Of a stretch of 59,297 bases of DNA, positions 24,519 through 33,829 are shown piece after piece. This stretch comes from an uncultured Eubacteriales bacterium (GTDB lineage Bacteria > Bacillota > Clostridia > Lachnospirales > Lachnospiraceae), in assembly GCA_900549105.1 (NCBI GenBank), contig URND01000005.1:1-59297 (forward strand), read 5' to 3'. The first letter of the stretch is position 1, and each line of letters begins with the position of its first letter. The notes beneath the pieces were generated by a model. The model was given only the letters and a program-made list of their open reading frames with translations, had not been told where the DNA came from and made no database searches. The position numbers were made by a program, and so were the translations under genes.

Positions 24519-25334
24519 TCAAAGTGAATGGATTATAAAGTATCTCTTGGCCTTTCTTTCTCCACTCTCGCTCAATATTCCATCCTTAACCATTTGTCTC
24601 AAAAATCTCTTTGTCGTGGATTCCGCCAATCCCAGAATTTCTCTTGCTTCCTTGTTAGAGATACTTCCTTCCGTTTCTATATACTGTATAATTGCCTGTT
24701 GCCTTTCAATTTTCTTATCGGCCTTTTTATCGGCCTTTTTATCGGCTTTTTTATCGGCTTTTTTATCGGCTTTTTTATCGGCCTTTTTGTACAGATTTAC
24801 TCTAAATGTATCTCCGATTTCAAAGAATTCGGGAACTGGCAGCTCATATTCTTCCGCTCTCCTCAGTATACGGCGAATTCCTGTCCCCCATTCCTCAATC
24901 AATTCCATACGGCTAAATATTTCAGCAATGACCCGATTTCTGATTTTTGACCTTCCGTTCATCGCTTCTTCAAGTGTCAATCCTCCAAACAACATTCCAG
25001 GCGAAGTCACCTCTACACGATTATCATATATAGCAACCTGAACACAAGAATTATCCATGTAGTTCCGATGACATACCGCATTAATAATCATCTCCCGAAT
25101 AGCTGCCACTGGAAGCTCATACGAATCTTTTCGCACTAAGCCTTCAATTTCTGCACTTAAATTAATATGTCTGAGTACAAACTGGTATGCCGATTCGATT
25201 TGTTCATACAATGGGCCACTATATTCCTTTTTGTCAATAAAAATATCTCTGTCATTTCCTTTGAACAAAGCACACTGTATTTTAGAAAACTGAAAATAAT
25301 CGCTCACCAATAAAGCAAATGCATTGGTTGCCAA
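24519..25334 (-). pseudogene. AlbA/Schlafen-type ATP-binding transcriptional regulator, 5'-truncated
   Basis: An open frame of 271 codons corresponds to the C-terminal two thirds of a family with an N-terminal AlbA_2 domain and a C-terminal HATPase_c_4 domain. The GHKL-like part shows PVAAIREMIINAVCHRNY and EEWGTGIRRI. It is followed by a KKAD repeat linker and a winged helix (SISNKEAREILGLAESTTKRFL, given in part). The AlbA domain is missing. The only start available is TTG at 25334, and a stop lies 8 codons upstream of GRILATNAF in the same frame. The short frame just upstream (ending EDIKRI, about 25335-25410) looks like the C-terminal end of an Rpn-like protein joined by a frame change. 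Probably a decayed fusion, although the remaining part could still be expressed. Confidence 0.7.
24714..24788 (-). repeat. 12-bp tandem repeat encoding KKAD
   Basis: Six consecutive 12-base units of the type TTTTTATCGGCY (plus strand) encode Lys-Lys-Ala-Asp repeats in the regulator fragment. Units differ only at the C/T position. The length is a multiple of three, so copy changes by slippage would keep the frame and only alter the linker length. Confidence 0.85.
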
Positions 25335-25443
25335 TATTCTGCCTTCAGATTCTTTTAATATCTTCCATTACCGACTGTTCAACTCCTTCCTTTATTCCAT
25401 AGTATATCATTTCTGATAATTAAATCCTATAATAAAATCCTAT

Positions 25444-25486
25444 ACAAAAAAAGAAATGATGAATACTTATACTCATCATTTCTTTA
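25444..25486 (-). terminator. terminator of the nrdD-nrdG-dut unit
   Basis: AAAGAAATGATGA pairs with TCATCATTTCTTT. On the minus strand it is followed by TTTTTTT. It lies about 20 bases after the dut stop. Confidence 0.85.
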
Positions 25487-25504
25487 AATTAAATACAAAT
25501 TTTC

Positions 25505-25948
25505 TCATTTTGTCCCGGTGGAACCAAAGCCGCCTTCGCCCCGCTCCGTTGCATCCAATTCATCCGTGAGAAGGTATTCCGCCGTCAAAAATGGCGTAAT
25601 CACCATCTGGGCAATGCGTTCCCCATGCTCGACAGTCACTGCCACGCGGGAATGGTTGTGCAGCGGCACCATAATCTCGCCGCGATAATCCGCATCAATC
25701 ACACCGACTTTATTTGCCGGAGCAAGTCCCTTTTTGGTCGCCAGGCCGCTGCGGGCATAAATCAGTCCCGCATAGCCCTCCGGAATGGCCATAGCCAGAC
25801 CCGTTTTAACCAAAACGGTCTCCCCCGGAAGAATGTTTACAGGTGCATCCATACAGGCATACAAATCCGAACCGGCGCTGCACTTACTTCCGTAAGTAGG
25901 AAGAATGGCTTTATCATTTAACTTTTTAACTTTAACCTGCTGTTTCAT
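25505..25948 (-). CDS. dut: dUTP diphosphatase
   Basis: A 147-residue trimeric dUTPase that hydrolyses dUTP to dUMP, keeping uracil out of DNA and feeding dTMP synthesis. The five family motifs are visible: SAGSDLYA (1), RSGLA (2), GVIDADYRGEI (3), ERIAQMVI (4) and RGEGGFGSTG (5). The ATG at 25948 has AGGAG at a good distance, while upstream codons extend the frame by 12 residues that do not fit the family start. It follows nrdG by 10 bases, so a nucleotide-metabolism unit nrdD-nrdG-dut is formed. Confidence 0.95.
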   Translation of the reverse strand: MKQQVKVKKLNDKAILPTYGSKCSAGSDLYACMDAPVNILPGETVLVKTGLAMAIPEGYAGLIYARSGLATKKGLAPANKVGVIDADYRGEIMVPLHNHSRVAVTVEHGERIAQMVITPFLTAEYLLTDELDATERGEGGFGSTGTK

Positions 25949-25958
25949 GGCCTTTCTC

Positions 25959-26486
25959 CTATTCATAACCTTCGACAATAACAACCCGGCCTTCCTTCAG
26001 CGATGCCGGAACATCGATTGTCCGCTGATTTGCAGACCCCTTAAACCTTTTGGTCAAATCCTTTTCTTCCTCAACGAACTCGCCGTCAACAAGGACATCA
26101 ATATAAGAAAGCAGTTCTTTTGTTTCCGGCCAGTCCTCTGCCATTCGTCCCAAAACATCCCGGTCGAAAAGATAGCCGGTGAAGCACCAGATTGTTTTCT
26201 GCGGATACCGTTCCCGCACCCTGCGGAGCAATGGCAAAAGCCCCTGCTGGTTTGTCCGCTCAAGAGGCTCTCCGCCCAGAAGGGTCAGCCCCCAGATATA
26301 ATCCGGCTCCAAATATTCGATAATCTTATCAATTGTCTCTTCCGTAAAGGGTTCGCCATAGTTAAAATCCCAGGCTACTTCATTAAAACAATTTTTGCAC
26401 CGATGGGTGCAGCCGCTCACAAAAAGTGAGATTCGCACCCCCGGCCCGTTGGATATATCATATTGTTTTATATCTGCATAATACAT
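25959..26486 (-). CDS. nrdG: anaerobic ribonucleotide reductase activating protein
   Basis: A 175-residue radical SAM enzyme that installs the glycyl radical on NrdD. The 4Fe-4S ligands are Cys26, Cys30 and Cys33 in CTHRCKNC. GGEPLER follows, as in other NrdG proteins. The length is typical. It lies 21 bases after nrdD on the same strand, the standard arrangement, and is oxygen-sensitive like its partner. No anomaly seen. Confidence 0.95.
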   Translation of the reverse strand: MYYADIKQYDISNGPGVRISLFVSGCTHRCKNCFNEVAWDFNYGEPFTEETIDKIIEYLEPDYIWGLTLLGGEPLERTNQQGLLPLLRRVRERYPQKTIWCFTGYLFDRDVLGRMAEDWPETKELLSYIDVLVDGEFVEEEKDLTKRFKGSANQRTIDVPASLKEGRVVIVEGYE

Positions 26487-26507
26487 AGTCTACCGCCTTC
26501 AATCCGA

Positions 26508-28634
26508 CTAAATATGAAGAACACGGGCTGCGATTTCCTTTGTCTTGCCCACATTCCAGAAATTCTCGCCGAGATAACCGCAGGTACGGCGTGTTACATT
26601 CATCTTATCATGGTCTTTATTGCCGCACTGCGGGCATTCCCATTCCAAATCATCATTGATGATAATTTCTCCATCATAACCGCATACATGGCAATAATCG
26701 GATTTTGTATTAAATTCAGCATACTGAATATTATCATAAATGAATTTAACCAGTTCTTCCAAAGCTTCCAGGTTATGACGCATATTTGGAATTTCCACAT
26801 AGGAAATGGCGCCGCCGGCGGAAATCTTCTGGAACTGACTTTCAAATTTAAATTTGCTGAAGGCATCAATCTTTTCACGAACATCCACATGATAGGAATT
26901 TGTATAATAACCCTTATCTGTGACATCCTCGATAACACCGAAGCGGTCCATATCGATTCGGGCGAAACGATAGCAGAGGGACTCTGCCGGTGTGCCGTAA
27001 AGGCTGAAATGAATACCGGATTCTTTTCTCCAGCGGTCCGTTGCCGAACGCAGATGATTCATTACCTTTAAGGCAAATTCTTCACCTTCCGGTGTGGTAT
27101 GGCTGACGCCCTTCATAATCTTCGTTACTTCATATAAACCGATATAGCCGAGTGAAAGTGTGGAATAACCGCCATGCAGTAATTTATCAATTTTCTCACC
27201 CTTTTCAAGGCGGGCAATCGCGCCGTACTGCCAGTGAATCGGGCTGACATCCGAAGTTGTTCCCTCAAGGGCTTTGTGACGGCACATCAGCGCTTCATGA
27301 CACAGCTCCAAACGTTCATCAAAAATCTTCCAGAATTTCTCCTCATCACCCCGGGCCACGATACCCATCTGAGGAAGGTTCAGGCTCACAACGCCCTGAT
27401 TGAAACGGCCTTCAAATTTATAATTACCGTTTTCATCCTTCCAAGGTGTCAGGAAACTCCGGCATCCCATCGGGCTGAATACATTGCCTTCGTAATTTTC
27501 ACGCATTTTCTTAGCGGAAATATAATCCGGATAGAGACGTTTTGCGGAGCAGCGCACAGCCAGCTTCGTGATATAGTCGTATTTTCCGCCTTTCAGGCAG
27601 TTGTGTTCATCCAGAACATAAACCAGTTTCGGGAAGGCCGGCGTCACATAAACACCCACTTCATTTTTAATACCTTCCAGCCGCTGACGAAGAATCTCCT
27701 CAATAATCATGGCGTTTTCTTCGATATATTCATCATTCGGATCCAAATTCAGGAATACGGTAACAAATGGGGACTGTCCATTTGTTGTCATCAATGTATT
27801 AATCTGATACTGAATCGTCTGAACCCCTGAACGGAGCTCGTCATTCAGACGGGTCTGCACCAATCCTTCAATGGTTTCCCCATCCAGCTTATCCCCATAC
27901 TGTTCCTCAATCTGGGCTTTATATTTGTTATAGCTCTTCCGCAGATATTTTCCGAGATGACGGATATCCACAGACTGGCCGCCGTACTGGCTGCTGGCTA
28001 CCGCAGAGATAATCTGAGTCATAACCGTACAGGCTACCTGGAAACTCTTCGGGCTTTCAATCAATTTGCCGTTCATCACGGTGCCGTTATCCAGCATGTC
28101 CTGAATATTAATCAGACAGCAGTTAAAAATCGGCTGAACAAAATAGTCCGCATCATGGAAGTGCAGCACGCCCTCTTCATGGGCCTTGGCAATCTTCTCC
28201 GGCAAAAGCAGACGGCGGGTCAAATCCTTGGATACTTCCCCGGCAATCAAGTCACGCTGTGTGGAAGCCACCGTTGCATTTTTATTGGAGTTTTCTTCCA
28301 TAACATCTTTGTTGCTATTCTTAATCAGACTCAAAATAGAATCATCTGTTGTATTCGCTTTTCGCACTAACTCTCTCTGATAACGGTAAATAATATAGGT
28401 TTTGGCCAAATCATATTTTCCCTCGGCCATCAGTTTCTGTTCGATAATATCCTGAATATCCTCTACTAACATACGTTTACGGTGACGTGTCTCTATATAT
28501 TCAACGATGCTCTCAATCACATCTTCCGTAATTTTTTCTTCCGGCGGAACTTCCGCATTTGCTTTGGAAATGGCAACAATAATCTTACTTCTATCATAAT
28601 TAACTTCCCGGCCATCCCGCTTAATAACTATCAT
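26508..28634 (-). CDS. nrdD: anaerobic ribonucleoside-triphosphate reductase
   Basis: A 708-residue class III reductase that makes dNTPs from NTPs with formate as reductant. The N-terminal ATP-cone (residues 1-95: IKRDGREVNYDRSKI, EDIQDIIEQKLM) provides allosteric control. The catalytic barrel follows. The C-terminal zinc site has CHVCGYDG and CPQCGNKD, and the radical glycine is Gly686 in RRTCGYLGE. GGGGG before the ATG is the ribosome-binding site. Full-length and intact. An NrdR box was looked for upstream and not convincingly found. Confidence 0.95.
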   Translation of the reverse strand: MIVIKRDGREVNYDRSKIIVAISKANAEVPPEEKITEDVIESIVEYIETRHRKRMLVEDIQDIIEQKLMAEGKYDLAKTYIIYRYQRELVRKANTTDDSILSLIKNSNKDVMEENSNKNATVASTQRDLIAGEVSKDLTRRLLLPEKIAKAHEEGVLHFHDADYFVQPIFNCCLINIQDMLDNGTVMNGKLIESPKSFQVACTVMTQIISAVASSQYGGQSVDIRHLGKYLRKSYNKYKAQIEEQYGDKLDGETIEGLVQTRLNDELRSGVQTIQYQINTLMTTNGQSPFVTVFLNLDPNDEYIEENAMIIEEILRQRLEGIKNEVGVYVTPAFPKLVYVLDEHNCLKGGKYDYITKLAVRCSAKRLYPDYISAKKMRENYEGNVFSPMGCRSFLTPWKDENGNYKFEGRFNQGVVSLNLPQMGIVARGDEEKFWKIFDERLELCHEALMCRHKALEGTTSDVSPIHWQYGAIARLEKGEKIDKLLHGGYSTLSLGYIGLYEVTKIMKGVSHTTPEGEEFALKVMNHLRSATDRWRKESGIHFSLYGTPAESLCYRFARIDMDRFGVIEDVTDKGYYTNSYHVDVREKIDAFSKFKFESQFQKISAGGAISYVEIPNMRHNLEALEELVKFIYDNIQYAEFNTKSDYCHVCGYDGEIIINDDLEWECPQCGNKDHDKMNVTRRTCGYLGENFWNVGKTKEIAARVLHI

Positions 28635-28723
28635 ATTTATCCCCCTTCTTTTTTCTTTCGGTTTGTGTCCTAGGCCATTATATCACTGTATGAAAAAAAA
28701 AGCTACTACAAAATACAAAATAT

Positions 28724-28764
28724 AGAAAAAAAATTACGCTCAGCACAACATCTTGTACTGAGCG
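28724..28764 (-). terminator. terminator after the methionine synthase locus
   Basis: CGCTCAG pairs with CTGAGCG, extended by an ACAA/TTGT inner stem. On the minus strand it is followed by TAATTTTTTTT. It lies 9 bases after the metH stop. Confidence 0.9.
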
Positions 28765-28772
28765 TTTTGCAC

Positions 28773-31266
28773 CTATCCAAGCACCATTTTTGCGATATCC
28801 ACTGACTGTTTCGCGTCTTTCGCATAGAAATCCGCGCCGATCTGTTTCGCATAATCTTCGGTCAGCACTGCGCCGCCGACCCATATCCTGCAGTCGCATC
28901 CGGCTTCATGCAGCGCCCGAATAGTTTCCTCCATACTCACCACTGTTGTCGTCATCAATGCGCTCAGGCCCACCAGCTTTGCCCCGGTTTTCTGAACTGC
29001 TTCCACAACCTTCTCAATCGGAACGTCCTTGCCCAAATCAATCATCTCATAACCGTAGTTTTCCATAACGACTTTAACAATATTCTTGCCAATATCATGA
29101 ATATCGCCCTTTACCGTGGCAATAATAACTTTGCCCTTCGACACGGTTTCCACATTCTTCTGACTGGCCATATATTCTTTTAAAACATCAAAGGCTTCCT
29201 GGGCCGTCGTCGCCGACTGGATAAGCTGCGGAAGAAAGAGCTTGCCGCTCTCAAAATCCACCCCGACTTTATCCAGCGCCGGAATGAGGATTTCATTGAC
29301 AATCTCCATCGCCTGTTTTGTTTTCAAAAGTTCTCTTGTGGCCTCCGCCGCATATTCCCGAATTCCGTTTAAGACGGCATACTCAAGACTCTTTGTATCC
29401 GATGGCTTTGCCGCCGGAGCCGCCGCCTGGGAATTCGCCTGGGAATTCTTTTCCGCCTCCACAATCTTACTGTACTTGTCCACATAATATTTCGAGCCTT
29501 CATCCCTGTTGTACAGCACATTAAAACTGTCGATGGCCGCCATCATCGCCGCCACATTCGGATTAATAATCGGCAAATCCAAACCATGGGCCATCGCCAG
29601 TGTCAGAAAGGCCACATTCACCAGTTCCCGTTTCGGCAAACCGAAAGAAATATTTGAAACGCCAAGCACGGTTTTCACGCCCAGCCGCTCTTTTACGAGC
29701 TGCATCGCCTTTAATGTCTCCACAACTTCCTTCTGCTGCGCCGAAGCTGTCAGCGTCAGACAGTCAATATAGACATCTTCTTTCGGAATACCGTAGCTCT
29801 CCGCCTTACGGACAATGCGCTCGGCCACCGAATAACGTTCCTCCGCCAGCAGAGGAATCCCCTTTTCATCCAATGTCAGGCCGACCACCGCCGCCCCGTA
29901 TTTTTTTACCAACGGAAGAATCTTTTCCATAACCGCTGTCTCGCCGTTGACCGAGTTGACAATCGGCTTGCCGTTATAGATGCGAAGCCCACTCTCGATA
30001 ACCCCCGCATGGGAGGAATCAATCTGAAGAGGCACATCCACAACACCCTGAAGCTCTTTAATCACTTCCACCATCAATCCGGCTTCATCAATCTTCGGCA
30101 GCCCCACATTCACATCGAGAATATGGGCCCCGGCTTCCACCTGGGAAATACCCTGGGTCAATATATAGCCGATATTATGATTTAACAGCGCCTCTTTAAA
30201 CAGCTTTTTACCCGTTGGATTAATGCGTTCTCCAATCACCCGGACACCGTCAATCTCCACCACCTGGGTACTGCTGCAGACCGCCGCCCGCTGAACAAAG
30301 GCCGGCCGATTTGCCTTCTTTCCTTCGGCTTCTCTCCGGGAAAGCATCTTTTTCATTTCACGAATATATTCCGGCGTTGTTCCGCAGCATCCGCCGATAA
30401 TCCGGACACCCAAATCCATAAATTTATCCATCTGCTCCGCAAATTGTTCCGCACTGATGTCATAACCGCCCGAGTTCAAATTCGGAAGCCCCGCATTGGC
30501 CTTGATGATTACCGGCAGCGGCCACATTTTCCATGGCGCTTTCCAGAATCGCCGCCACAGCGGCTTCGTCAAAGCGCCCCGTTCCCCGCAGATTCCCGAT
30601 GGTGGACAGAGTAGGCACCCACACCGTTCCGTTTTCGCGCATGGCGTGGAGGGCGTCCGTGTCCAGATACGCGCCGTGTTCCACGGAATCCACCCCGGCC
30701 AGCGCTGCGGCTTCCACCGTAACCCCGGTAAAGGTTCGCCCATTTTTCTCAAATGTCATCGTTGAAAAGACCGGAAGGGAAGTATTTTCCTTCGCCGCAA
30801 GAACAGCCGCCTTCATTTCCAGCAAATCTGTACTTGTCTCTATAACGATTAAATCGGCCCCCGCCTCTGCCCCGACAGTCATCATTTCCTTAAACATATC
30901 GTAGGCTTCTTCAAATTTCAGACTACCGTTTGGCTCCATCAATTCCCCGATAGGGCCCACATCCAAAGCCACCGCCACCGTTCTTCCGGAATCGGCAGCA
31001 GCCTTCTTTGCATTTTTTACTCCGGCTGTAACCAACTCTCTGACAGAATAATCACTGTAGCTCAGCTTATATCGATTGGCGCTGAAAGTATTCGCATAAA
31101 TAATATCCGCTCCCGCCTCGATATACTGGCGATGGATATCAATGACAGCCTCTGCATGAGTCACATTTAATGCTTCCGGCACCTTTCCCATAGGAACTCC
31201 GGCCGCCTGCAGCATCGTTCCCATACCGCCGTCCAGCATGATGATTTCATTTTTTAAATCTAACAT
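28773..31266 (-). pseudogene. metH: B12-dependent methionine synthase, disrupted by a foreign insert
   Basis: The N-terminal part (from ATG at 31266, MLDLKNEIIMLDGGMGTMLQ in part) is a homocysteine-binding barrel that runs correctly to GRTFTGVTVEAAAL near 30700. The sequence then turns into an unrelated amidohydrolase fragment (AGVDSVEHGAYLD, TVWVPTLSTIGNL) up to about 30515. After it, methionine synthase resumes in another frame at PVIIKANAGLP and continues through the zinc motif GGCCGTTPEYI, the folate-binding barrel (GERINPTGKKLFKEAL) and the cobalamin-binding domain (GDIHDIGKNIVK), ending at 28773. The segment with the first zinc cysteine (GVNC in homologues) is lost and the two parts are out of frame. 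No full-length product can be made. Before the event it would have been the usual short MetH without its own activation domain, which is encoded separately upstream. Confidence 0.85.
30515..30697 (-). other. amidohydrolase gene fragment inside metH
   Basis: About 183 bases, visibly richer in G and C than the flanks, encode a typical internal stretch of metal-dependent amidohydrolases (imidazolonepropionase-related): AGVDSVEHGAYLDTDAL, then TVWVPTLSTIGNLRGTGRF, then a helix ending NVAAAG. It replaces a shorter piece of metH. Both borders have GC-rich microhomology to metH (GCAGCGCTGGCC, GCCGCTGCCGG), fitting an end-joining event or a chimeric assembly. Confidence 0.75.
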
Positions 31267-31928
31267 CTGGTTCCCCTCTTTCTAAACGCACACCGTCCCC
31301 GATTATTACAAAAATCACATTTATTCTTTCGCTCATCCCGCTTTGTATCACTGATTCCCAGGATGGCGGTCACCGATTTGCTCGGCATCATCAGGCAGCT
31401 TCCCGTCAGGGATACGCCAATCTTCCGATGGGTGTCCAGCAGTCGAATCAGCTCCCTCTGGGTCTCCAACGGCAAATCGCCGTATCCCGGGCTGAAACGC
31501 CAGGTCAAATGACAGCCTTCCGCCATAACCTCCTGCTCCATTTCCTTTTCCGCCAAATCTGCAATCTGTTCTACCGCCTGAATACCGCAGCTGTCCATCA
31601 CAACCCCCGCATCCGGCTCCGTCACCATATAACGGCGAATCCGCTTATCCAGCTCAATCCCCGCCGTCGCGCCGAGCAGAAACATTTCATCACAATTTTT
31701 CAAATGCTCCTGAATATCTCTGCCGCTTAATACAAGGGCTGTTCCCGGAATACAAATTCCTTCTTCTCTCTTTTCAATTGGAAATCTTCTATATATATAC
31801 TTTGGCTGGAGAATCTCCAATGTCTCTGCCTCACACCGGTTCAGAAGCTGCTCTATCCGCTCCGTTACCCCCGAATCTTTATAACCAAGATAGCGGAGAA
31901 TCTCCTCCCTGTTTAAATGGTCTATCAT
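31260..31928 (-). CDS. methionine synthase reactivation-domain protein
   Basis: A 222-residue stand-alone version of the MetH activation domain, which binds SAM and re-methylates oxidised cobalamin. It has the family core GATAGIELDKRIRRY, MDSCGIQAVEQIADL, RFSPGYGDLPLETQ and GVSLTGSCLMMPSKSVTAILG, each shorter than its domain. The C terminus carries a cysteine cluster (CDFCNNRGRCAFRKRG, then a final Cys) common in the Clostridial form. It overlaps metF at its start (ATGA) and metH at its end, so the three genes are translationally coupled. With metH broken, this protein has lost its partner unless another copy exists. Confidence 0.85.
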   Translation of the reverse strand: MIDHLNREEILRYLGYKDSGVTERIEQLLNRCEAETLEILQPKYIYRRFPIEKREEGICIPGTALVLSGRDIQEHLKNCDEMFLLGATAGIELDKRIRRYMVTEPDAGVVMDSCGIQAVEQIADLAEKEMEQEVMAEGCHLTWRFSPGYGDLPLETQRELIRLLDTHRKIGVSLTGSCLMMPSKSVTAILGISDTKRDERKNKCDFCNNRGRCAFRKRGTRC

Positions 31929-32809
31929 ACTTGCCTGTTACAGCTTGCCAGTATATTTGAAATACTGGTCGTAATCCGTGTTGCTGTCTCCACATTATTC
32001 ATTGTGTAAAGGTGAATACCCCGCACATCATTATTGATCAAATCGATAATCTGCTCTGTCGCAAAGGCTATCCCCGCATCTTTTAAAGCCACCGGGTCCT
32101 GGGCATATTTATTTAACAATTTGGAAAATTTCACAGGAAAACTTGCCCCGCACATGGAAACGGTCCGCTCAATCTGCGCTTTATTAATGACCGGCATAAC
32201 TCCGGCCTCAATCGGCACCCGAATTCCGGCTTTTTCCACCTTATCCATAAATTCATAAAAATGGTTATTATCAAAAAATAACTGGGATACGAGGTGGGTC
32301 ACCCCCGCGTCAACCTTCTTCTTTAAATTTTCAATATCCGCGTCTATATCCGCCGCATCACAATGGCCCTCCGGATAACAGGCCCCCGAAATATTAAAGC
32401 TGTCATCGTAACTCTTAATGAAAGCGGCCAAATCGCTGGCATGTTCAAAATCAATGACATTATTATCCGGGGTGATATCGCCCCGGAGTGCAAGGATATT
32501 TTGAACGCCTTCCGCCTTCAGGCGGTCCAAAAACTCGATAATATCCTGTTTTGTCGAACCGACGCAGGTAAGATGGCTGACCGGCTCAATCTGATATTCA
32601 CTTTTAATCAAAGAAGCAATTTCACATGTTTTATTCTTCTGGGCCTCCGAACCGCCGGCCCCGTAAGTCACACTGATAAAATCCGGCCTCAGTCCCCGGA
32701 GTCCATAGAGTGTATTGTAAATCGTATCAATGGATGTGGTCTTTTTCGGAGGAAACACCTCCAGAGAGTAGACGACCTTTTTACTTTCAAATAATCGCTG
32801 TATATTCAT
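31925..32809 (-). CDS. metF: methylenetetrahydrofolate reductase
   Basis: A 294-residue FAD-dependent reductase that makes 5-methyltetrahydrofolate, the methyl donor for methionine synthase. The start ATG at 32809 has GGAGG 7 bases upstream, and the longer open frame lacks such a site. Family landmarks: YSLEVFPPK near the N terminus, FISVTYGAGGS, LTCVGSTKQDI, ILALRGDI, LVSQLFFDNNHFYEFMDK and PVEAG-like PIEAGVMPVIN. It heads the metF-activator-metH operon. Clostridial MetF often works with an additional MetV subunit, not seen here. Confidence 0.93.
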   Translation of the reverse strand: MNIQRLFESKKVVYSLEVFPPKKTTSIDTIYNTLYGLRGLRPDFISVTYGAGGSEAQKNKTCEIASLIKSEYQIEPVSHLTCVGSTKQDIIEFLDRLKAEGVQNILALRGDITPDNNVIDFEHASDLAAFIKSYDDSFNISGACYPEGHCDAADIDADIENLKKKVDAGVTHLVSQLFFDNNHFYEFMDKVEKAGIRVPIEAGVMPVINKAQIERTVSMCGASFPVKFSKLLNKYAQDPVALKDAGIAFATEQIIDLINNDVRGIHLYTMNNVETATRITTSISNILASCNRQV

Positions 32810-32971
32810 AAAAATTCCTCCGCTTCGTTTAGTCCATCTAATTATAGTCCTCAGTATCCTTTTTTTCAATAATTTAATTCCTATAACTGGTTATCAGCCG
32901 GTCAAACGCTTGAATTATTAAAAAATCCATAGTAAGATAAAAAGGTAAAAACCCTTTTGGAGGTGGTTAAA

Positions 32972-33805
32972 ATGAAATTTACAAAAATGCACGGATGTGG
33001 AAACGACTATGTTTATGTAAACTGTTTTGAGGAAAAGATTGAAAATCCATCCGAGACAGCCCGGCTGGTCAGCGACCGTCATTTCGGAATCGGTTCCGAC
33101 GGCCTTATTCTCATCTGTCCATCAGATAAAGCAGATTTCCGCATGGCTATGTACAACCTGGATGGTTCCGAGGGCAAAATGTGCGGAAATGGCGTGCGCT
33201 GCATTGCCAAATATGTCTACGACCATCATTTAACGGATAAAACTCAGATTTCCCTTGAAACTCTCGGCGGAATTAAATACCTGGATTTAAATATTAAAGA
33301 TGGAAAAGTTGAAACGGTTACTGTCGATATGGGAGCTCCGATTTTAACGCCATCGGAGATTCCTGTCAACATTCCAAAAGAGCAGGCTGTGGATGAGCCC
33401 GTGGAAATCGACGGAAAAGAGTGGCGCATCACCTGTGTCTCCATGGGAAATCCCCATGCCGTTGTTTTTGTCGACGACACAGCCAGCCTGAAACTGGAGC
33501 AGATTGGACCGCTTTTTGAAAAGCATCCTCTTTTCCCGGAACAGGTGAACACGGAATTTGTCCATGTGATTGACCGGCATACCGTGGATATGCGTGTCTG
33601 GGAACGGGGTTCCGGCGAAACGCTGGCCTGCGGTACCGGCGCCTGTGCAACGGCGATGGCCTGTATTCTGACCGGGCAGACGGATAACGAAGTGCTTGTT
33701 CACCTTGTGGGCGGCGATCTGCTCATTCAATATGACGCTGAAAAAAATACTGTTTTTATGACAGGGCCGGCCACGGAAGTTTTCAGCGGTGAAATCGAGC
33801 TGTAA
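32972..33805 (+). CDS. dapF: diaminopimelate epimerase
   Basis: A 277-residue enzyme that interconverts LL- and meso-diaminopimelate using two active-site cysteines. They are visible as Cys71 in GKMCGNGVRC and in ETLACGTGACATA near the C terminus. The N-terminal KMHGCGNDYVYV is typical. The ATG at 32972 lies 7 bases after GGAGG, and a TTG start at 32957 would overlap that site. murE follows after 24 bases, so the pair supplies meso-DAP and builds it into the peptidoglycan precursor. It is divergent from metF. Confidence 0.95.
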   Translation: MKFTKMHGCGNDYVYVNCFEEKIENPSETARLVSDRHFGIGSDGLILICPSDKADFRMAMYNLDGSEGKMCGNGVRCIAKYVYDHHLTDKTQISLETLGGIKYLDLNIKDGKVETVTVDMGAPILTPSEIPVNIPKEQAVDEPVEIDGKEWRITCVSMGNPHAVVFVDDTASLKLEQIGPLFEKHPLFPEQVNTEFVHVIDRHTVDMRVWERGSGETLACGTGACATAMACILTGQTDNEVLVHLVGGDLLIQYDAEKNTVFMTGPATEVFSGEIEL

Positions 33806-33829
33806 TTTATTTTTTGAAAGGAATTTATT

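Noticed and set aside
24714..24788. Short regular repeats that could suggest a CRISPR-like array
   Set aside because: The units are contiguous 12-mers without spacers, lie inside a coding frame and encode KKAD repeats.
28635..28735. Possible NrdR box upstream of nrdD (ACAAAATACAAAATATAG)
   Set aside because: It matches the consensus poorly and no second box is found at the usual spacing. AT-rich background explains it.
28773..30752. A single 659-codon protein starting in the metH region
   Set aside because: The first ~80 codons lie in the wrong frame of the amidohydrolase fragment and are Trp/Arg-rich nonsense. Only the part from PVIIKANAGLP onward is methionine synthase.
32810..32971. SAM or cobalamin riboswitch between metF and dapF
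   Set aside because: The gap is too short and lacks the conserved helices. No terminator/antiterminator pair is seen on the metF side.
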